The notes beneath the pieces were generated by a model. That model did no database searches and was not told the DNA's origin. It saw only the letters and a list, made by a program, of their open reading frames with translations. The translations under genes and the position numbers were made by a program. Positions 23,343 to 33,600 of a DNA stretch of 50,848 nucleotides are shown here, piece by piece. The DNA is from a virus. Position 1 is the first letter of the stretch. Each line of letters opens with the position of its first letter. The DNA lies in IMG/VR virus record IMGVR_UViG_3300028829_005056, positions 1-50,848 of that record. One strand, written 5' to 3'.

Positions 23343-23350
23343 GTATTTAT
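23343..23350 (+). promoter_or_regulatory. RTATTTAT motif before the baseplate/hub operon
   Basis: GTATTTAT then ATAGTAAAAG, 16 nt before the ATG at 23367. No other motif is seen until 34478, so it may drive the whole hub cassette. Confidence 0.5.
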
Positions 23351-23366
23351 ATAGTAAAAGAAGATT

Positions 23367-25787
23367 ATGCCAGAAAGTATTAATTCATTGTCTCCAGATT
23401 TTAGAGACTTCCTACTCAACAGAAACTTAGTAACTGATTCTATTAGTGATAATGGATTAACAAGTTTATTGGTTGGTATAGGTACACCTAAGACTGATAT
23501 TAGTTCAGTCCCAGATGTAGTTAATCCTTCTGAAAGTATAGTAAGTGATGGTGTTCTTCATAAAGATTTAAATGTACTTACCAACAAGTATCAAGGTACT
23601 GATTATGATTATAAACAAGTAAATATAGTTTATCAATCTAATCTTCCACCAACAAGTGCTATAATTTATAGTTCAAACTATACTGATGATAATGGTATTT
23701 TAGATGAAACTTTAGAATTACCACCAAATAGAGGATTTAGTCAAGGTGGTGATATTAGACAATACAATACTTCATTAAATTTATATAATGATACGGATAA
23801 ACAAATTGTTACTAATTTAGTATACCAACCGAACCCAAATGTACAATACACCAACTATATAGATGTTAATTCTGCAATTGTAAATCCAGCAATAGATATA
23901 TTAGGTTCTGTATTTGATGGTAATGGTGTTGGTTTAGGTGCTGGTAAAGGTATTAATGCTATTCAACCTAATTTTGATTTACGTTCAACAATTATTGGTA
24001 GAGTGTTAGGTGCATCTGGTGTTATTGGTGATACACCAATAGGTCAAGCTGGAGCTAAGTATTTAGCTCTTTCATTAGCAAATAATGCTGCCTTTGGACT
24101 TCAACAAGAAACCATAGGACACCTTAACCTTAATCCACTCAACCTTGCAATGAATGGTCTTGATTCGTTTGTAGTACCAAATTACAATATTACAGTACCT
24201 CAAGGTAAATTAGGTAAGGTATTAGACTTTGGAGCAAGAGTTCTTGGATTTGAAGTACCTGTTAGTATATTTGATAATTCTTCATCTATATTCAACAAGG
24301 AGAATCCAGTATCAAATATTTTAAGAGCTAATGCTCAAATATCAAACTCTGGTAAAGGACAAGTATTAACATTGTTTGCGAATATTAAACAAAATAAATA
24401 TAGACCAGGTTTCCAAGACGATAGGGTTAAAGGTGAAAATCAATCAGATGAAGAGAAAGTACGAAAGGGTTCTGCTTTAAATTCAAATATATATGCATTC
24501 GAAGCTGGTGATGGTGGTATTGAGGATTTAATCAATACTAATGATAGTGGGTTTGAAACTGAACACGGTAAGATAACTAGTGAATTAAAGGGAGGATTCA
24601 ACGACCAATTTGGTGACCTTGAAAATACACATAGACTTGATAATGTTAAGAATGGTTTTTCATGGTCTGATGATTTTAATAATTCAGAAGCTCAAGATGA
24701 TGAGAGAGGTGTCAATGGTTATGATGATGTTTTCAAAGATAACCCAGAAGGTATTCTAGCTAAAACCAAAAGTTTATTTGCAACCAATAAAATGATGACT
24801 CTTGTTTCTGGACATGGGGTTTTAGGTCAAACAAATAGTGAAATTCAAAATACAACTAGAGATTACGTATCTAAAGGTAGTGCTGTTTTAAGTAATGCTG
24901 CATTAAAATCTGAAACTGGTACTGCTATGCCACCAGATGCCACATTTTGTAGAACATGGACAACATTTGATAGATATAGTCAAGTCCAAGATTTACAGAA
25001 ACATTCTGGGGTTGATGGTACTACAGCATATAGAGAAGGACTTGATGAAAGTGTATTAGGTGATAACGGATTTGTTAAGATTGCACCAACTAGTAATGGA
25101 AAAGACTTCGCTGGTGGTAATATTAAGAATTATATGTTTTCACTTGAAAATCTTGCATGGGCTGATGACCACGCAAAATTATTACCTTGTGAAACAGGAC
25201 CTGGTGACCAATTTGGTAAAAAAGGTAGAATCATGTGGTTCCCACCTTATGATTTATCAGTAAGTGAAAATAATTCTGTTAATTGGGATTCAACTAATTT
25301 CATTGGTAGAGGTGAACCAATATATACTTATAGTAATACTGAAAGAACTGGTACACTCCAATTTAAGATTGTTGTTGACCACCCATCATATCTTAACGCA
25401 ATCAAAGGTGAGAGTGATGAATATATTGCATCTTTCTTTGCTGGTTGTACCGACATTGACCCTGTGTTAGCTGAAAAGTTAACAGTTATCGAAAAAAATG
25501 AAATATTAACTAGAAATCAATTAACAGACCAACAGAAGGATGCGATGGATATAAATCCAGACATACCATTTGTTGATTTTTATTTCCCTAACGATGTTGC
25601 TGAACTTAATGACACTTATGAGAATGCATCTGGTAGTACTGGTTTAGGTCAAATACAAGCTAGTGGTAATTATGTAGGTAGTGCTAGAAATTATAAAGAT
25701 GATACTGATTTTGGATTGAATGGAGACCAAGCACCAGGTGCTACCATTAGGTGGGTGGATATCAGCTGCTGGACAAGATGCTCTTAA
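23367..25787 (+). CDS. Baseplate protein with start of an OmpA-like domain (first frame)
   Basis: An 806-residue protein without signal peptide. Residues about 150-300 contain hydrophobic Leu/Gly-rich helices (AKYLALSLANNAAFGLQQET). Residues about 620-675 form a beta module (GRIMWFPPYDLSVSENNS, then TNFIGRGEPIYTYSNTERTG and FKIVVDHPSY) that I associate with phage baseplate proteins. At about 735-746 comes FYFPNDVAEL, like the first strand of an OmpA/MotB peptidoglycan-binding domain. The frame then runs into a terminal stretch, RWVDISCWTRCS, that looks out of frame, while the +1 frame supplies the rest of the OmpA domain. The true product is probably joined to the next entry. Confidence 0.6.
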   Translation: MPESINSLSPDFRDFLLNRNLVTDSISDNGLTSLLVGIGTPKTDISSVPDVVNPSESIVSDGVLHKDLNVLTNKYQGTDYDYKQVNIVYQSNLPPTSAIIYSSNYTDDNGILDETLELPPNRGFSQGGDIRQYNTSLNLYNDTDKQIVTNLVYQPNPNVQYTNYIDVNSAIVNPAIDILGSVFDGNGVGLGAGKGINAIQPNFDLRSTIIGRVLGASGVIGDTPIGQAGAKYLALSLANNAAFGLQQETIGHLNLNPLNLAMNGLDSFVVPNYNITVPQGKLGKVLDFGARVLGFEVPVSIFDNSSSIFNKENPVSNILRANAQISNSGKGQVLTLFANIKQNKYRPGFQDDRVKGENQSDEEKVRKGSALNSNIYAFEAGDGGIEDLINTNDSGFETEHGKITSELKGGFNDQFGDLENTHRLDNVKNGFSWSDDFNNSEAQDDERGVNGYDDVFKDNPEGILAKTKSLFATNKMMTLVSGHGVLGQTNSEIQNTTRDYVSKGSAVLSNAALKSETGTAMPPDATFCRTWTTFDRYSQVQDLQKHSGVDGTTAYREGLDESVLGDNGFVKIAPTSNGKDFAGGNIKNYMFSLENLAWADDHAKLLPCETGPGDQFGKKGRIMWFPPYDLSVSENNSVNWDSTNFIGRGEPIYTYSNTERTGTLQFKIVVDHPSYLNAIKGESDEYIASFFAGCTDIDPVLAEKLTVIEKNEILTRNQLTDQQKDAMDINPDIPFVDFYFPNDVAELNDTYENASGSTGLGQIQASGNYVGSARNYKDDTDFGLNGDQAPGATIRWVDISCWTRCS

Positions 25788-27279
25788 GAAAGTTCTTAAC
25801 GAACAATGTCAAGCATGTAAGGTTAGAATTTATGGATACGCTAGTGTTGCTGGTGGTAAAAACAACGAAGGTAATCAAAAGTTATCTGACGCTAGAGCGG
25901 AAGCCGTTAAGGTATGGTTTAAAACGAATATATTTGATAGTAGTAGTCCAATATATGATATAATATCAATGGATGAGCGTTTTGAAGAATCAAAAGGTAA
26001 AGGTGTTGATGAAGGTGGTAGTGAGAAGTGTACAATTACAGAAGGGGTTGATACCTCAGCATATTATGGATGTAAAATACATAGAAAGGTAAATGTTAAT
26101 ATCTTACACGATAAAATACTTGAAGCTAAATTAAATAAAAATGAGGGTGATGATAAAGAAGTCGAAGATACATTTAATGTTAGTAATAAAATAACTAATA
26201 GATTTTATAATGAATGTAATTACTTTGAAGTGTTAGCACAAGAGGATAAGTTTGTTTACGACACACTTAAAGAAAAATTAAAATATTTCCATCCAGCATT
26301 CCACGCAATTACACCAGAAGGTCTTAATTCAAGACTTACATTCTTATTGCAATGTACTAGACAAGGACCAACGAATATTAAAGGTGCACCAGACAATCTT
26401 GCGTTTGGTAGACCACCAGTATGTATTCTTAGATTAGGTGATTTTTATCATAGCAAGATTGTTATTGATAATGTTGGTATCACATATGAGCCACTTGTTT
26501 GGGACCTTAACCCAGAAGGAATAGGTGTTCAACCAATGATTGCAACAGTTGACTTGTCATTTAAGATGATTGGTGGTCAAAGTCTTAGAGCACCGATTAA
26601 TAAGTTACAAAACGCTGTATCATTCAATTTCTTTGGTAATACACAAGTTTATGATGTTAGGGCTGATAAACTTAAAGAAAATAAGGGTGAATTTGACTTG
26701 GTGTTAGGTGCTGAGAAATTGGAATCTATTTCTGACCCAGTTGAAGTATCAAAAAAACCAAATGGAACACATAGAAATGAAGCCGTTACTAATCAAGAAA
26801 ATTTAGCTGACAATGTGAATAGCAATACAGAAGAATCAACTGAATCAACTGAAACAACGGAAATAAAAATTCTAGGTAGTAATGGCTTTGATTTAAGTAG
26901 ACCATCCTTAACAGATAATAGACTTAAAATTAATGTTAAGGCTAAACAACAAGGTATTTATTCTGCATCTACAGATGGAACAATAACACAATTAATTACT
27001 GATGATGAATATAATTTATGGTTAGAAAAAACTCTTACAATAAAATTAGACTCAGCGGAAGGTGACCCTAATCCAATCCACATAGAAAATATTATAACAG
27101 CAACTAAGGGTAGTAGCGGCACGGATGCCGAATCATTATTTGGTCTTGGATATGCATTTGGTGATGAATGTGTTGGTGGTGGTTATTGTGTTGAGGGTAT
27201 TGAACCAGGTAAGCAATATAAGATTTCTATTTGGTATAAGGGAAATAAAAAAACCATAGATTGGATTACAGCACCTTAA
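25720..27279 (+). CDS. OmpA-like domain remainder plus baseplate domain (second frame)
   Basis: A 519-residue frame, +1 relative to the gene it overlaps by 68 bases. From about residue 14 it reads ISAAGQDALKKVLNEQ, then VRIYGYASVAGGKNNEGNQK, LSDARAEAVKVWF, and later CKIHRKVNVNIL. These are the helix, the second strand with GYAS, the N-x-x-LS-x-x-RA helix and the R-[KR]-V strand of OmpA-like peptidoglycan-binding domains. A second domain (AFGRPPVCILRLGDFYHSKI, then VDLSFKMIGG) is typical of baseplate proteins. The first 12 residues do not fit. Joined to the previous frame the product would have about 1300 residues. Independent start at the ATG at 25720 is possible but would leave the OmpA domain split between two proteins. 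Confidence 0.6.
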   Translation: METKHQVLPLGGWISAAGQDALKKVLNEQCQACKVRIYGYASVAGGKNNEGNQKLSDARAEAVKVWFKTNIFDSSSPIYDIISMDERFEESKGKGVDEGGSEKCTITEGVDTSAYYGCKIHRKVNVNILHDKILEAKLNKNEGDDKEVEDTFNVSNKITNRFYNECNYFEVLAQEDKFVYDTLKEKLKYFHPAFHAITPEGLNSRLTFLLQCTRQGPTNIKGAPDNLAFGRPPVCILRLGDFYHSKIVIDNVGITYEPLVWDLNPEGIGVQPMIATVDLSFKMIGGQSLRAPINKLQNAVSFNFFGNTQVYDVRADKLKENKGEFDLVLGAEKLESISDPVEVSKKPNGTHRNEAVTNQENLADNVNSNTEESTESTETTEIKILGSNGFDLSRPSLTDNRLKINVKAKQQGIYSASTDGTITQLITDDEYNLWLEKTLTIKLDSAEGDPNPIHIENIITATKGSSGTDAESLFGLGYAFGDECVGGGYCVEGIEPGKQYKISIWYKGNKKTIDWITAP

Positions 27280-27295
27280 ATAAATTTTAATTATA

Positions 27296-27613
27296 ATGGC
27301 ACAATATTACGATAGATACGAAAAATTCAGAGGTAATGGTATTATGGAACAAATACCAAATATTACTATAAAACCAGAAAGTACTGATAAACAAGCAGTT
27401 TATAAGGTTGGTAGGTCTAGGTTAGACAAACTAAGCCAAGAATATTATGGTAACCCTTATCATGGGTGGGTTATATTAATGGCTAATCCACAATGGGGTG
27501 GAATGGAGTTTGATATTCCAGATGGTGAAATAATTAGAATACCATTTCCCTTTACAAATGCTATTGAGAGATATATATTAGAGGTTAAGAGATACAAAGA
27601 GTTATATGGCTAA
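27296..27613 (+). CDS. gp53: gp53-like baseplate wedge protein with LysM-type fold
   Basis: A 105-residue protein containing VYKVGRSRLDKLSQEYYGNP followed by HGWVILMANPQWGG, a LysM-like motif. T4 gp53, a baseplate wedge component, has the same kind of LysM-like core and wedge-binding role. The C-terminal helix AIERYILEVKRYKELYG is conserved in this family. Its last 8 bases overlap the start of the giant hub gene (ATGGCTAA), indicating coupled translation. It is shorter than T4 gp53 (196 residues), as in many T4-like phages outside the enterobacterial group. Confidence 0.75.
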   Translation: MAQYYDRYEKFRGNGIMEQIPNITIKPESTDKQAVYKVGRSRLDKLSQEYYGNPYHGWVILMANPQWGGMEFDIPDGEIIRIPFPFTNAIERYILEVKRYKELYG

Positions 27614-30600
27614 TAAAATAAAAGGAATATGTACGGGTGGGAAATCACACCTTATCCAACCAAATGAGTTGTTTGGGCATGATGAGGATGATAATTTATT
27701 TGTACCACCAGAAGATTTAAATATTTATGTTGAATTAACAACAACCAAAAAAAATAGAACGGTAATTGATTTTACTGACTCTGGTGTTGTAGGTAATTCA
27801 TCGGAAAAAGGTAAATCTAAGGTTTCGTTTATTAGTGGCTCTGAAAATGGTAAAGGTAATGATGCTGATGGTAACCCTAAAACTTCACTTAGTACAAGTT
27901 ATACGGAATTAACAACAGTTTTCAATAAAACAGCGGATACAGAAAAATTTGGTATTGCTAGTATTGATATTGATTTTAACTCATCATATGCACCATTAAT
28001 TAAAATTAAATTTATTGATGTAAGAGGTGCATCACTATTTAACACAGGTAACCCACCTAAGTCAGAATATTCATCATTTTTTGACCTTCCATACCCAATA
28101 TTTACATTAAAGGTTAAGGGTTATTATGGTAAGGCAGTAAAATACTGTCTTCACCTAACTTCATGGAATGCTAGATTTAACGCTCAGACGGGTAATTTTG
28201 AAATCACAGCTGATTTTATTGGTTACACATACGCTATGCTTACTGATATGCTTTTAGGTTACCTTAGAGCAATCACAAAAACAGAGTCTGGATATGCTAA
28301 ATTCTTAAAAGCTAAATCTGAAATGCTTGACCCTAATTCATTGATAACAATCAACGAATTGTTAAATAAGATTGAAGATGTAAATACGGGTGTTACAAAA
28401 ATTGAAGAATCAAATGTTAATGTTCAAGAATTAGATGGAACTAAAAATCTAAAAAATGCTATTTCTAGAATTGAAGACTTAGTTAATGAGAGTATTGATA
28501 AAATTAACAAACCAACATCGGCTGATACCGCTGGATATGCCGTTTTTGTTTCACCTATAACAAATGGTTTATTCGGTGTTCATCACACCGTTGAAGACGC
28601 AAAACAAAATAGATTAGATATTAAAACATTTAAGCAATCAATGGAAACCCAAATCACCAATGTTAATTCATTGATTGAAACTGAGGGTGATAAATTAAAA
28701 TTAAGTGACTATGATAACGTTAAAACATTTGAATATTTCAGATATGCTGTAGTATATAGTGCGACAACAACTGATAAATCAACTAACTTTAGAAGTGCTT
28801 GGGAATTAAATGATGATGGTGATTTTGAAGAGTTTGAAGGTAATTTTTCTAATTGGAAGAAAAACCACACTAATCGCTGGATGAACCTTGATTTATTTGA
28901 CTTTTCAACAATTAAGAGTAATATAAAAGCACTTAATGACCAACTTGATAGAAAAGAAAAAGAATTAAAAGAAACAATAAGTACTACAATACAAGGAACA
29001 GTAACAGAATTATTAGGTTTTGAACCAACAATTAAAAATATATTTAGAATATTTACTGTTCATGCTGAAATATTCATGGAATGTTTAAAAGATACATCAA
29101 AAAAGGCTCAAGATGATATACAAGGATTAAGGAAAGCAGAATTTGATAAACTTCAAGACAAAGCCTTTGACATCAAGAAAGTTGACACACAAGACACTGG
29201 TACATTACCAGCTATAATATATCCATGGCCCCTATACAGAACACCTAGTGATAATAAAGCAAATAAAGGCGGTGCATTAGAAGAGGCTTGGTTAGGTAAA
29301 GATATACTTATTCCACAAAATGTCCCAGAATTAGTATTTGTTGAAGATTTACTTAAAGGATTATTATTAGTTAACAAAGAAGATGCTGAAAGGCAAGCTA
29401 GGGCTGACAACCCAGGTGTTATTGCTGATAGTTGGTACCCAGTAAGTCCATTTGACACACCATTATTTGGGATAACCCAAAACCCATATAAAACCAATGA
29501 AATAGGTAATACTAGTAATAAATTAGACCCATTATTATTAATGATGGAAAGAGCATTTATATTCTTAGGTTTTTCAAATAGACAATTATATTCATCTGAG
29601 GTTGAAGCAATGGCTACATTTGAAGCTAACACCGCTAATGGTGGGATAATGGATTCAGCAGTTAAATTAGCAATGGTTAGTGGTGATGATGACCCTACAA
29701 TTGCAAACGATATTATAAAATATTTTTTAGATGGTGGTAGCTCTGATGGTAGAAAGATTGCAATATCACAAAAACCAAATACTGGAAGACCATTTATGTA
29801 TTTAAATAATTCTGAGACCCATTATTATTATAAATATATCGAGGGTGGTGATAAAAAAGATGAAAAATTTATACCATTAAATGGTGATTTACATGGTTCT
29901 GAATTTTTTGATTCTAATGGAAAGTTTTTGTCGGCTAGTAAAATTAAGAAAAAAACAAAGGGTGATGACCCTAGTTTATTATTTCTTTCACCACCAGGTA
30001 CCAATATAAGTGGAGGTCCTAGACCGTACAGGTATGGACCTACATTCATGAAAATTATAGATAATAGCAAGTATAATAATACAGCCGCATTACAACCTAG
30101 ATATGAAACACAAGATACTACATTACAAACTTGGAAAGACCAAGTAAAAACAGCTAATGGAGAAACTGATTTTGTAGATTATGGTACACTTTATTCTATA
30201 GATAGAACTAAAGATTTTGGGAATAATCAAGCAGAAGATATTGCGGGTTTAAATATATTTGGTAATGATGCTGTATCTAGATATGCATTTACAACCATTG
30301 CTGCAATTAATTACTCTGATTCTGAATCATCCGCTGATGAACGTGAGATATATCCAGGTGGGGAAGCTAAAGGTGTATCAGAAGCGGCTTTCTATACCAA
30401 TGCTGATGGTTATGGTTCAACTTCATTAGCTTCGAATAATCAACCAGATAATTATAAAGATAGTTTTGGACAGGAAAACGGGATGTTAACTGGTTATGAA
30501 ATAAGCGATAGAGCTAAATACAAATTCAAACCAACAAACGGTGAAAATGCTGGTATTGAGAGTGAGTACTACCCAGTTAGAAACGCTAACAGAACAAGGG

Positions 30601-33600
30601 GGTTATTCAGTACGACAAACAGTACAATAGCACATGAAGATATAGGTCAAAATAGAGGGTTATTCATCTCAGATGTAAATGATATTTGTATACCACATAT
30701 TGATTTTGCAGTAGATTCATCAATCTATTCATTATTTGGTAGTCAATTATATTTTGAACAAAGACGTAGTTCTAGTCCAAAGAGTGCTAGAGCTTTTTTA
30801 TTCCTTCATACACTACCATGGAATGGTTTATTTATAGATGATGTAGCAAAGTATCATTCCAAGGGTACACAAGCTGCATTATTTAATAATAAAGATAGTA
30901 ATGTTTTAAGTAATATATTTGGTAGGAAAGCTGCATTTATACACGCACCTAAATTATGGTGTGCCTTTATGGGTGGTATTTTATGGAGAAATAGAAGCTC
31001 AACGGGTACAACAGAAAATAGTTCTAATGATATAATTTGGGAAGATGATGACTCAACAACATTTAAAGATTATTCTGGTAAAGTACCATCATATAAAGGT
31101 GGTTCTGGATATTACGACCCAATTGTTTTCGGTGTACGTACTAACCTAATCAATGAAAACTCCGAATTTAACCCATGTTATGTGCCAGAAGTGTTAGAGG
31201 GTGGTGCTATTCCATTTGGTAATCTACCTAGTAGACACCACTATTTAACACATGATAGTGCTGCTGTACCATTACATTTTAGTATTGATAATGAATATAA
31301 ATTGATTAGTGGCGTGGTAAAAAATCTACCTTTACAAATTAAAGAAGAATTTATAAAAACATTCTTTGAATTTGTAAATAGTTCTCAATGGGAAACGATT
31401 AGAAGGAATTATGAGGTGTTCCCAAATGAAAGGGATGGGAATGGTAATCTTAAACCTAATTCTTGGGATAATCCAAATTCTGGTGTTAATATAACATATA
31501 CTAATAAGGGTCGTACTGAACACCCATCTAATTGGTCTGGTAATTCACAAGAATGGGTTAAACTTTGGGAAAATGCAAACAATTTAGATAAGAATATAAT
31601 AAATTCAACCGAATCAATTGGTTCATCCATCAAACCAAAACAAGAAAAGATTAAAGGTGAAATAAAAGGAATTAAGAGTTCATGGGTAGAAAACAACTTC
31701 CCAAACTATAAACAATATGAATATATAAGCTCGATTAGACTAAAGGGTAGTACTGCATCAGCACCACCACCAGCAAAAATAAATTTATCCAATCAAGTTG
31801 GATACAATTGGGATATTGGTTATAAACCCAATACCGATACTAACAACATATTAGTTATGTTATTTAAAGAAACTGTTTGGATTGCAAATGGGTCGTATAA
31901 ACCTTGGGTTGACCATGAAGCAGATAGGTACAAAAATTTTGATAATACAATAGCAGTAAATAAACCTTTATTAGAACAATACGTCACTGCATTTGTTAAA
32001 GAGTTTAGGAGAATTAATAAGGTTGACACTATTAAAGATGAGGAAAACGACCAATTACAACAGATATTCAACACAATGGATAGTGACACAATACGTCTAA
32101 ATATTTATAGACATTGTAAGACTGTGTATGATAAATGGATTGCTGGTTCACAAGGTAATGTATTAGCAGCATGTGGTACTGATAAGGCAGATATTACTGA
32201 AAAAACCTCAAAAAAGGATAGGGTTAGTGGTAGTGAACATCGATTAATTGATAGTTTCCGTTTCGTAAATAGAGCCTTTAATGACCTAGGTGATAAATAT
32301 TTATTAAATCCTAAGATAATTAATGATATTGTCGTTGGGAATTTAAATCAAAGTTTTTATGATTTAATTTCAAGGGTATTAGCTGATAATAATTTTAATT
32401 TTATTGCATTACCAGCGTTTATTGATTTCAATAGTACTGATGAAATGGCTTCATTATTTAAGGCAGAGATATATAATCAAGAATTAGATGAAGCTGTTGC
32501 TGGACCAACATTCGTATGTGTTTATGTGGGACAAACATCAAATAAATTAGACCTAGGTGATGGTTCTGACTTCCCAAATGATGGTTTCGACTTTAAATGT
32601 ACAGATGGTCAATTAGAGGTCCAATCATTACCACTTGATTTTACAAAAGATAAAGCGGAACATGAACACAATGTAGTTGCGTTTGCAGTAAATTATGGTC
32701 ATCAGAATCAAAATATTTTTACTGATGTAAAACTAGACCAAAAAGAATTTTCCGAAACAGATGAATCATTACAAATAACTGACACAATAGGACAAAACGG
32801 TGCTCAAAGTAATAGAACACAAGCTGGACAAAATCTTTGGAATGTATATCAAGTTAGGTCATATTCAACAGAAATAACAGCCATGGGTAATGCTATGATA
32901 CAACCTATGATGTATTTTCAATTGAATAATATACCTATGTTCCATGGGGCTTATATGATAATTAAAGCAACTCATAAGATAACACCAAATCATATGACAA
33001 CTAATTTTAAAGGTGTTAGAACTAGATTTATTGATACACCATTAATTGATAGTAACACTATCTATATGTCTATGTTAGGTAATATCGGTAATGGTGATGG
33101 TAGTGGTGTATCTTCTCTTGATAGTGTTGCTGGTGGAACTGGCGGTGGAAGCACTTATACTCCAAAAGGTTCATACCCACCAATAATTGGTACCATAATC
33201 GACAACGGTGGTACCAATGGTGCTATTACACAAGGTACTGGTAATATATTTGCTAGGCAAATCCCTCAAATTGACGGTCTTAATAACAGGAAATTATCAC
33301 TCCCAGATGAAAACGCAATATTATTTAACGCTGTAGCACCACTTGAAAAAATGATGAACGCTTGGGTTGCATGGATGAAAGCAAATGGTTTTAAAGGTCA
33401 AAACGGTGACGGTAAATTCTATGCAACTATTGAAAGTAGCTTTAGAAGTATTGCTAAACAAGAACAATTAGAGTATCAATACAGAAACCAACCTGGTAGA
33501 GCAGCACCAGCTGGTTCATCACGACACGGGTGGGGAATAGCACTAGATTTAGGGTTCTATGATAAAGCTGGAAACAAAGTTCCTAGTAATAAGTCTTCAA

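Larger units (their letters stand above)
23126..23366 (+). other. 241-bp AT-rich gene-free region with palindromes
   Basis: No reading frame is credible here. In order it holds TTGACTTTGTCAA, an inverted repeat at 23161-23173 that could also serve as a -33 element; a T-run and alternating TA tract; the perfect palindrome TACTACGTAGTA (23250-23261); a hairpin with T-run at 23269-23295; and an RTATTTAT motif at 23343. The stretch between the TTGAC element and the hairpin could be a short untranslated transcript, but nothing proves it. Confidence 0.6.

Noticed and set aside
29153-29632. 159-residue minus-strand open frame inside the hub gene
   Set aside because: It lies opposite a clearly coding frame and its sequence is the Leu/Ser/Asn-rich type produced by complementing AT-rich codons. 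No start context or family motif supports it.
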